The translations under genes and the position numbers were made by a program. Below the pieces are notes generated by a model. It saw only the letters and a program-made list of their open reading frames with translations, had not been told where the DNA came from and made no database searches. From an uncultured Eubacteriales bacterium (GTDB lineage Bacteria > Bacillota > Clostridia > Peptostreptococcales > Anaerovoracaceae): 5,932 nt of DNA. The stretch covers positions 1 to 5,932 of the forward strand of contig CADBSP010000159.1 in the NCBI GenBank assembly GCA_902797405.1. The letters run 5' to 3'. Below, piece by piece: positions 1 to 3,912 of the stretch; the stretch's first letter is position 1; each line of letters opens with the position of its first letter.

Positions 1-1
1 A

Positions 2-283
2 AAGGGTGTTAAGTACATGGCAGGTCACAACCCAGGAGCAATGAGCCACGTAGCAGGCCTCAAGGTTGGATCAATCGTAAGACTTTCCAACGACGAAGGA
101 TATCAGGATTATCAGATTAAGGAAATCAAGCAGGGTAAGGGCAGCTTCGCAAGCATCACATTCAACACAACAAAGGGAGTTATGGACGCTTGGACAATGC
201 TGAAGACAGGATCTGAAAACGCAGTTATCATTCAGTACTGCATCGACGGAGTTAACACACTTCACTACGGAGTAGCACTTTAA
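2..283 (+). CDS. C-terminal part of a sortase-fold-like protein (5' partial)
   Basis: The frame is open from base 2 to a TAA at 281-283, giving 93 residues; the 5' end is probably outside the window. The visible part resembles the second half of a sortase: a GHN motif (catalytic-His position) shortly after the edge, then a 'LKVGSIVRL' strand like the 'LKVGD' of sortases, and near the end 'YCIDGVNT' in the place of the Cys motif (compare TCTPYGVNT of class C sortases). His and Cys are 71 residues apart, close to the roughly 64 of SrtA. The usual downstream catalytic Arg is not evident; the sequence after Cys reads NTLHYGVAL. Codon use is strongly biased (AAC, ATC, CAC, AAG), suggesting high expression. 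An ATG at 17 has AAAGGG about 10 nt upstream, so a free-standing 88-residue protein is possible, but the domain would then start in mid-fold. The sortase call is pattern recognition, not a search result; the coding call itself is firm. Confidence 0.6.
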   Translation, partial: KGVKYMAGHNPGAMSHVAGLKVGSIVRLSNDEGYQDYQIKEIKQGKGSFASITFNTTKGVMDAWTMLKTGSENAVIIQYCIDGVNTLHYGVAL

Positions 284-405
284 TCAATAGATATTAAAAC
301 CCAAACACATTAAACAAATTCATCGATAAAGTTACCCCATAACAAAATCGATTCCTAAAGATTCCAAACATGCCTTAATAAAAAATATAGAGTATGTAAA
401 GATAC

Positions 406-450
406 AACAGAAAAGAGGTGCTCACGAGGGGGGAGCATCTCTTTTCTGTT
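406..450 (+). terminator. Intrinsic terminator of the upstream gene, 18-bp stem
   Basis: The arms at 406-423 and 433-450 pair over 18 bp with one G-U, around a 9-nt G-rich loop. The inner GAGGTGCTC/GAGCATCTC stem is followed by TTTTCTGTT, while the A-rich 5' flank pairs with that T-tract. This is the classic layout of an intrinsic terminator that can work in both directions. It is the first hairpin met by transcripts from the upstream plus-strand gene. Confidence 0.85.
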
Positions 451-464
451 ATAGGCAAAACAAA

Positions 465-500
465 TAGAGAAGACCTCTCGCGTGTGAGAGGTCTTCTCTA
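465..500 (-). terminator. Intrinsic terminator of the 3D-domain gene, perfect 15-bp stem
   Basis: The arms at 465-479 and 486-500 are perfectly complementary over 15 bp with a 6-nt loop GCGTGT. Read on the minus strand the stem is followed by TTTGTTTTGC, a T-rich release tract. It lies about 105 nt past the minus-strand stop at 605 and is the first hairpin that transcript meets. On the plus strand the inner GACCTCTC/GAGAGGTC stem is followed by TTCTCTAAA, so it may also back up the hairpin at 406-450. Confidence 0.85.
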
Positions 501-604
501 AATCTCCAATCCATTATTATAATTTGTATATGAGTATTTACTATAGTGAGTGAAATATATTGAGTCTCTTATTGCAATTAGGTTTTTCTTTAAGTAAGTT
601 TCTT

Positions 605-1432
605 CTAATCCAGTATATATACTGTTACGGTTCTTACGCCCCAGGCATAACATTCGGCTACTGTATCCATAACCAGGTCCAATGTATTGCCTACTATGTT
701 TCCGCCGGTGTCGTTTGCTATTGCATATCCATATCCTTCGATATAGAGTCTGGTTCCCAAGGGGATTACGGACGGATCCACGGCGACGGTTCCTACTACT
801 GCGGGATTTCCTGATGCTCCATATCCTCCGGCCACATAGGCGTAGGCTGTGCAAGTAATTACGTCGCTATACCAGATGTCTTCATCTTCGACTTGGACGT
901 ATTCTTCTGTTTCGGCATCTTGTTCCTCTACGTCGTATTCGCTATATGTATCTGATGACGAGTCTGCTTCTTCGGAAGTGTCCGAATCGTCCCAGGCATC
1001 TTCCTCATCATCGATAACTTCAGTGTCATCTTCGGCTTCATCCGTATCGTCGTCTTCCGAGATATCAGCACCTTCTTCGGATATATCTTCTCCTTCTTCA
1101 AGTTCATTATTTTCCGGGAGTATTTCCGAATCATCTTCCCATTCTGAAGTAGAGGTTGAGTACAGACGCTCGATGAAGTATTCTTCTCTAAGCTGATCTC
1201 TAAAGTATTCCCCGTCTACGATGCTATGCTCTGTCCTAAAGCCTGTTTCGGCATTATTGGTATCAGTGCGGTTTTCGACTTCATCCGTTTGGAAGAGCGC
1301 TTCCAGAATGGCTGCGGTCTCGGCCTTTGCTTCAGTAGGGCTTCCCCAAATAAGCACCGTTACACCCAGTAAAACCGTTACACCCAGAACAGCGATGATG
1401 GCAATCCTAGTACGGGCACGATCTCTATTCAT
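605..1432 (-). CDS. 3D-domain cell-wall protein with acidic linker (putative lytic transglycosylase-type)
   Basis: The product is 275 residues. Residues 1-9 are basic, 10-30 form one hydrophobic helix (signal peptide or membrane anchor; TEAKAE at 33-38 is a possible cleavage region), and about 97-186 form an extremely acidic, Ser-rich linker. Residues 187-275 form a 3D domain with its three hallmark aspartates: VDPSVIPLG (D219), ANDTGG (D241) and LDLVMD (D252). The domain occurs in cell-wall proteins such as YocH and YabE of Bacillus and is related to the MltA catalytic fold, so peptidoglycan cleavage outside the membrane is the likely role; activity here is inferred. C194 and C261 could form a disulfide. 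The start is ATG at 1432: GAGGTG (1444-1439) lies 6 nt before it, whereas the in-frame GTG at 1441 overlaps that SD. It is monocistronic, with its own promoter and terminator. Confidence 0.9.
   Translation of the reverse strand: MNRDRARTRIAIIAVLGVTVLLGVTVLIWGSPTEAKAETAAILEALFQTDEVENRTDTNNAETGFRTEHSIVDGEYFRDQLREEYFIERLYSTSTSEWEDDSEILPENNELEEGEDISEEGADISEDDDTDEAEDDTEVIDDEEDAWDDSDTSEEADSSSDTYSEYDVEEQDAETEEYVQVEDEDIWYSDVITCTAYAYVAGGYGASGNPAVVGTVAVDPSVIPLGTRLYIEGYGYAIANDTGGNIVGNTLDLVMDTVAECYAWGVRTVTVYILD
1356..1391. repeat. 18-bp tandem duplication inside the membrane-helix codons
   Basis: The unit ACCGTTACACCCAGTAAA (1356-1373) is followed directly by ACCGTTACACCCAGAACA (1374-1391), 15 of 18 bases identical and the first 14 exactly so. 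On the minus strand it encodes the doubled hydrophobic segment LGVTVL-LGVTVL of the 3D-domain protein. The duplication adds six residues in frame to the hydrophobic helix. Confidence 0.85.
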
Positions 1433-1477
1433 TTTTATCACCTCATTCCTTAAGAAATCTTAAGAAAAACTTTGGTT

Positions 1478-1506
1478 ATCTTAGCATACAAAAGTCAAAA
1501 AGTCAA
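1478..1506 (-). promoter_or_regulatory. Sigma-A promoter of the 3D-domain gene
   Basis: On the minus strand, TTGACT (1506-1501) and TAAGAT (1483-1478) are separated by exactly 17 bp, with TGC directly before the -10 box (extended -10). The predicted transcript starts near 1471, giving a leader of about 40 nt. A second TTGACT at 1498-1493 is out of spacing. The leader contains two TCTTAAG/TTCTTAAG copies just before the SD. Confidence 0.8.
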
Positions 1507-1523
1507 ATTTTCCATTGGAAAAT
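1507..1523. promoter_or_regulatory. 17-bp palindrome abutting the -35 box (candidate operator)
   Basis: ATTTTCCA-T-TGGAAAAT is a perfect 8+1+8 inverted repeat directly adjoining the upstream edge of the -35 box of the 3D-domain promoter. That position and dyad symmetry fit a binding site for a dimeric regulator. The regulator is unknown and the role is inferred. Confidence 0.4.
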
Positions 1524-1556
1524 GCACAAATGTAAAATTTTGTTTTCTAAAGTTTC

Positions 1557-1590
1557 TTAAGAAAATAATCAATAAATTGTATAATTTATT
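1557..1590 (+). promoter_or_regulatory. Possible plus-strand promoter with AT-rich inverted repeat
   Basis: TTAAGA (1557-1562) and TATAAT (1580-1585) are 17 bp apart on the plus strand. The -10 box lies inside the inverted repeat AATAAATT-GTAT-AATTTATT (1571-1590). If active, it would transcribe the repeat array and give metY a leader of more than 400 nt. The -35 is only a 4/6 match and the region is very AT-rich, so chance is a real alternative. Confidence 0.3.
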
Positions 1591-1640
1591 AAAATCCTTA
1601 AGGAATAAACACAAAATATCCGACTTTTAGTTATTTGTTT

Positions 1641-1940
1641 GAAGCATGTTGTGGGCAATTCGAAGGTTATAGTGGTAATTCGCGTTTTATAGTAATACTT
1701 TTGAAGCATGTAGCATTAATTCTGGTTTGTTGTGATACTTTTGAAGCATGTAGCATTAATTCTGGTTTGTAGTAATACTTTTGAAGCATGTAGCATTAAT
1801 TCTGGTTTGTAGTAATACTTTTGAAGCTTGTAGCATTAATTCTGGTTTGTTGTGATACTTTTTTTTTAAACATGTAGCATTAATTCTTATTTTTAATTAG
1901 AATTTTGAAGCTTATAAGATTAATTCGAAGCATATATCGA
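1641..1940. repeat. Phased repeat array: four 40-bp tandem units flanked by decayed 20-bp units
   Basis: Four head-to-tail 40-bp units occupy 1701-1740, 1741-1780, 1781-1820 and 1821-1860. Units 2 and 3 are identical; units 1 and 4 share two changes in the last ten bases, and unit 4 has one more. Each contains the 20-bp core GAAGCATGTAGCATTAATTC. Degenerate cores without the 20-bp filler occur at 1641-1661, 1662-1681, 1867-1886 and 1907-1926, with a truncated one from 1927, so the underlying period looks like about 20 bp. There are no unique spacers as in CRISPR and no long ORF. It ends about 16 bp upstream of the metY -35 box. Confidence 0.9.
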
Positions 1941-1956
1941 TTTTTAAAAGTTTTGC

Positions 1957-1985
1957 TGGAAAGATACATGGTAAGGTATTATAAT
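1957..1985 (+). promoter_or_regulatory. Probable metY promoter
   Basis: A perfect -10 box TATAAT (1980-1985) has TGGAAA (1957-1962, 4/6 to TTGACA) 17 bp upstream. Transcription would begin near 1992, giving a leader of about 30 nt that has no room for a riboswitch. The weak -35 fits a promoter helped by an activator or upstream element, and the repeat array ends just before it. Confidence 0.55.
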
Positions 1986-2020
1986 AGTAGAAATTTTATT
2001 AAAGAGGAGTGTATAAAACA

Positions 2021-3283
2021 ATGAGAGATGAAACAAAATGCCTACATGCAGGCTATACCCCGAAAAACACGGAACCCAGGGTAGTTCCAATTGTTCAGAG
2101 CACAACCTATGTGTTCGATTCCACAGAAGAAGTTGCTTCTGTATTTGATGAGCCAACTAAGGCTCTTATCTATTCCAGATTCGCTAATCCGACTGTCATG
2201 GCTGTTGAAAATAAGATAGCTGAGCTTGAAGGGGGAGTCGGAGCCATGTGCACATCCTCTGGCCAAGCTGCGAACCTACTTGCCATCCTTAATATATGTA
2301 AGGCAGGAGAGAATATTATTTCATGTTCTGAGATTTATGGTGGAACCATTAACCTCTTTGCTGTAACACTAAAGAAATACGGAATCGAATGCAAAATGGT
2401 TCCTGGAAATATATCCGATGATGAGCTTGATGCTCTCTTTGATGAAAACACGAAAGCTGTCTTTGGTGAAACCATCGCAAACCCAGCGCTCACAGTTCTT
2501 GACTTTGAGAAGTTCGCAAATGCTGCACATAAGCACGGTGTGCCTCTAATTGTAGATAGCACATTTGCCACCCCGATACTCTGCAAGCCTTTTGAATTTG
2601 GTGCAGATATCGTAACTCATTCCACAACGAAGTACATGGATGGACATGCGGTTCAGGGCGGAGGCGTGATTGTTGACAGCGGTAACTTTGATTGGACTAA
2701 CGGTAACTTCCCTGAGTTCACCGAGCCGGACGAATCATATCACGGAACCATCTATACGGAAGTATACGGAAAAATGGCATATATCATCAAAGCCCGTATG
2801 CAACTGATGAGAGACTTTGGTTGCTATCCAGCAGCACATTCGGCATTCCTTCTAAACCTGGGTCTGGAGACTCTGGCGCTCAGAATGCCAAAGTATTGCG
2901 AGAACGCTTTAAAGGTGGCGGAATTCCTCCAAGCATCAGATAAGATTGAGAGTGTAAGCTATCCTGCTCTTCCTGGAGACAGCCAGCATGAACTCTATAA
3001 GAAATACCTTAAAGGAGCAAGCGGGGTTATTTCCCTGGTCATCAAAGGCGGAAGAGGCCCTGCAACAAAGTTCATGGACAGCTTGAAACTTGCTTCCAAT
3101 GAAGTTCATGTTGCGGATATAAGGACCTGCGTGCTTCACCCTGCCAGTGAGACTCATAGGCAACTAACCGATGAACAACTGGCATTGGCCGGCATAAATG
3201 CGGGAATGGTGAGACTCTCTGTAGGCTTGGAAAATGTTGATGACATTATAGAAGACCTGGAGCAGGCTCTCTTGACGGTATAA
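2021..3283 (+). CDS. metY: O-acetylhomoserine sulfhydrylase (aminocarboxypropyltransferase), MetY type
   Basis: This is a 420-residue PLP enzyme of the Cys/Met-metabolism family, cytoplasmic and normally tetrameric. It makes homocysteine from O-acetylhomoserine and sulfide (direct sulfhydrylation). Visible residues: YSRF (Y51, R53; phosphate contact from the neighbouring subunit), SSGQAA (79-84), EIYGGT with Y106 stacking on the ring, D179 in VDSTFATP for the pyridine nitrogen, and Schiff-base K204 in HSTTKYMDGH. The segment FPEFTEPDESYHG and the C-terminal HPASETHRQL are typical of MetY rather than of the shorter MetB/MetC/methionine gamma-lyase proteins, and the length matches MetY. The start is ATG at 2021, with AAAGAGGAG (2001-2009) 11 nt upstream; an in-frame GTG at 2009 overlaps the SD and is rejected. 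It is apparently transcribed alone: the next gene has its own promoter. A methionine gamma-lyase side activity cannot be excluded. Confidence 0.95.
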   Translation: MRDETKCLHAGYTPKNTEPRVVPIVQSTTYVFDSTEEVASVFDEPTKALIYSRFANPTVMAVENKIAELEGGVGAMCTSSGQAANLLAILNICKAGENIISCSEIYGGTINLFAVTLKKYGIECKMVPGNISDDELDALFDENTKAVFGETIANPALTVLDFEKFANAAHKHGVPLIVDSTFATPILCKPFEFGADIVTHSTTKYMDGHAVQGGGVIVDSGNFDWTNGNFPEFTEPDESYHGTIYTEVYGKMAYIIKARMQLMRDFGCYPAAHSAFLLNLGLETLALRMPKYCENALKVAEFLQASDKIESVSYPALPGDSQHELYKKYLKGASGVISLVIKGGRGPATKFMDSLKLASNEVHVADIRTCVLHPASETHRQLTDEQLALAGINAGMVRLSVGLENVDDIIEDLEQALLTV

Positions 3284-3300
3284 GTTCTATCTATTATAAT
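3272..3300 (+). promoter_or_regulatory. Near-consensus sigma-A promoter for the lipoprotein gene
   Basis: TTGACG (3272-3277) and TATAAT (3295-3300) have an exact 17-bp spacer. The -35 box lies within the last codons of metY (encoding the LTV end) and the -10 box just after its stop. Transcription would start near 3307, leaving a leader of about 92 nt before the lipoprotein start. Confidence 0.8.
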
Positions 3301-3316
3301 TTATGGGTAAATTAAA

Positions 3317-3346
3317 TGGAGGCAGATGACGTTATATTTGCCTTTA
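3317..3346 (+). promoter_or_regulatory. Leader hairpin upstream of the lipoprotein gene
   Basis: AGGCAGAT (3320-3327) pairs with ATTTGCCT (3336-3343) around an 8-nt loop, and wobble pairs may extend the stem to 3317-3346. No T-run follows (the next bases are GAGGGG), so it is a poor intrinsic terminator for metY. It more likely forms the 5' part of the lipoprotein leader, just before the SD of the leader ORF. Confidence 0.4.
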
Positions 3347-3356
3347 GAGGGGATTA

Positions 3357-3380
3357 TTCCATGGGACTATATCCATGGAA
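3357..3380 (+). promoter_or_regulatory. Perfect 8-bp hairpin just before the lipoprotein SD
   Basis: TTCCATGG (3357-3364) and CCATGGAA (3373-3380) form a perfect 8-bp stem with an 8-nt loop. The stem encloses the ATG of the 13-codon leader ORF and ends 5 nt before the AAAGGAG of the lipoprotein gene. There is no T-tract, so it suggests translation control rather than termination. Confidence 0.5.
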
Positions 3381-3402
3381 AATAAAAAGGAGTGAAAGAT
3401 GA
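3361..3402 (+). CDS. Putative 13-codon leader ORF overlapping the lipoprotein start
   Basis: The ATG at 3361 has AGAGGGG (3346-3352) 8 nt upstream, a well-placed SD. The ORF encodes MGLYPWKIKRSER and stops at TGA 3400-3402, sharing ATGA with the lipoprotein start at 3399. The SD of the lipoprotein gene lies inside it, so ribosomes translating it would open the hairpin at 3357-3380 and terminate at the next start. That is the layout of translational coupling. It is too short for statistical coding evidence, and expression is inferred. Confidence 0.35.
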   Translation: MGLYPWKIKRSER

Positions 3403-3785
3403 CCGGGATTAAGAAATTTGCTCTTGCACTGGTTACTGTTGCAGCAGTGTCCATTTTCACAGCTGCATGCGGAAGCAAGGAACCTGAAACCTTAGAGGCT
3501 TATGTTAAGGCCAACCAAAGCGAGCAAGACGCTATACAGGGAATAGTTTCGGATGACCCTAACGCTACTGTTACTATTAATGGCAACACGATGGAAATCA
3601 CATATACTGTTGATGATGTTAATTTCACCGCGGAGGTTCTTAATAATGCCCTTGGAAGTTTGGGCGACACATTCAACGGTGTGATTAATGACCTGGAAAG
3701 GGAAACCGGAATTAGTGGTATTAACATCAAAGTCAGCTATGTGGATGCCGGAGGCAAGGAAATAACCAGTAAGATCTTTGAGTAA
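3399..3785 (+). CDS. Small secreted lipoprotein of unknown function (DUF4854-like)
   Basis: The product is 128 residues. It starts with a basic N-terminus (GIKK), a hydrophobic stretch (about 7-20) and a lipobox-like FTAAC with C24 as the likely lipidated cysteine, so it should be anchored to the outer face of the membrane. T at -3 of the lipobox is less common than L or V. The mature 105 residues are hydrophilic with alternating strands (ATVTINGNTMEITYTV at about 56-71, INIKVSYVDAGGKEI near the end) and a central amphipathic helix. The 'LEAYVKANQSE... NTMEITYTV' pattern recalls the small Firmicutes lipoproteins annotated as DUF4854, from memory and unverified. The start is ATG at 3399 with AAAGGAG (3386-3392) 6 nt upstream. 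It has its own promoter at 3272-3300 and a terminator at 3868-3897. No substrate or function can be assigned. Confidence 0.85.
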   Translation: MTGIKKFALALVTVAAVSIFTAACGSKEPETLEAYVKANQSEQDAIQGIVSDDPNATVTINGNTMEITYTVDDVNFTAEVLNNALGSLGDTFNGVINDLERETGISGINIKVSYVDAGGKEITSKIFE

Positions 3786-3792
3786 CAAAGGA

Positions 3793-3820
3793 ACTATATA
3801 GGCCAAATAGGTCATGTAGT
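3793..3820 (+). other. Weak hairpin directly after the lipoprotein stop
   Basis: ACTATAT plus GGCC (3793-3804, one bulged A) can pair with GGTC plus ATGTAGT (3810-3820), 11 bp including two G-U pairs and a 5-nt loop. It begins 7 nt after the stop codon. No T-run follows, so at most it is an mRNA 3'-end or processing structure. Confidence 0.3.
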
Positions 3821-3867
3821 CTCCTGATTTGAGTGGTTTTATGCCAACTCGGAAGAATGCATGATAG

Positions 3868-3897
3868 GGGATATCGGGTGAGCCGGTATCCCTTTTT
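3868..3897 (+). terminator. Intrinsic terminator in front of lepA
   Basis: GGGATATCGG (3868-3877) pairs with CCGGTATCCC (3883-3892), 10 bp with one G-U and a GTGAG loop, followed by TTTTT (3893-3897). It has the form of a rho-independent terminator and would end the lipoprotein transcript. Only 15 nt separate the T-run from the lepA ATG, too little for a promoter, so every lepA transcript from upstream must pass through this hairpin. Confidence 0.85.
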
Positions 3898-3912
3898 AGG
3901 GGAACAGTTTAG

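Larger units (their letters stand above)
284..604. other. Convergent intergenic region
   Basis: These 321 bases separate the stop codons of two convergent genes. About 120 nt of AT-rich sequence follows the upstream gene before the first hairpin, and about 100 nt follows the downstream (minus-strand) gene before the second. Apart from the two hairpins I see no gene here: the short frames that cross it have no SD or recognisable protein. A TATAAT occurs at about 519-524 on the plus strand but without a -35 partner, and it would transcribe antisense into the 3D-domain gene. Confidence 0.7.
1433..2020. other. Divergent regulatory region between the 3D-domain gene and metY
   Basis: These 588 AT-rich bases carry no convincing gene. 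From left to right they hold the SD and short leader of the 3D-domain gene, its promoter (1478-1506), a 17-bp palindrome (1507-1523), four CTTAAG sites (1449-1602), an AT-rich inverted repeat with a plus-strand TATAAT (1571-1590), the periodic repeat array (1641-1940), a nine-T run (1859-1867), and the metY promoter and SD (1957-2009). No SAM riboswitch, T-box or other known leader is recognisable before metY. Confidence 0.75.

Noticed and set aside
560..814. Plus-strand ORF of 84 residues
   Set aside because: It lies antisense to the conserved 3D domain, whose aspartate motifs prove the minus-strand reading, and it has no SD.
849..1196. Plus-strand Ser-rich 115-residue ORF
   Set aside because: It is the antisense shadow of the acidic linker codons of the 3D-domain gene, with no SD and a low-complexity product.
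1441..1441. GTG at 1441 as start of the 3D-domain gene
   Set aside because: It overlaps the GAGGTG SD itself; the ATG at 1432 has ideal 6-nt spacing.
1701..1860. CRISPR array
   Set aside because: The repeats are head to tail with a constant 40-bp period; the filler between cores is itself repeated rather than unique, and there are no cas genes.
1641..1940. Insertion sequence or MITE remnant
   Set aside because: No terminal inverted repeats, target duplication or transposase fragment; the structure is purely tandem.
1862..2008. SAM riboswitch or T-box upstream of metY
   Set aside because: The predicted leader is only about 30 nt, and no conserved riboswitch or T-box elements are recognisable in the region.
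2009..2020. GTG at 2009 as start of metY
   Set aside because: It overlaps the GAGGAG SD; the ATG at 2021 gives the N-terminus expected for MetY.
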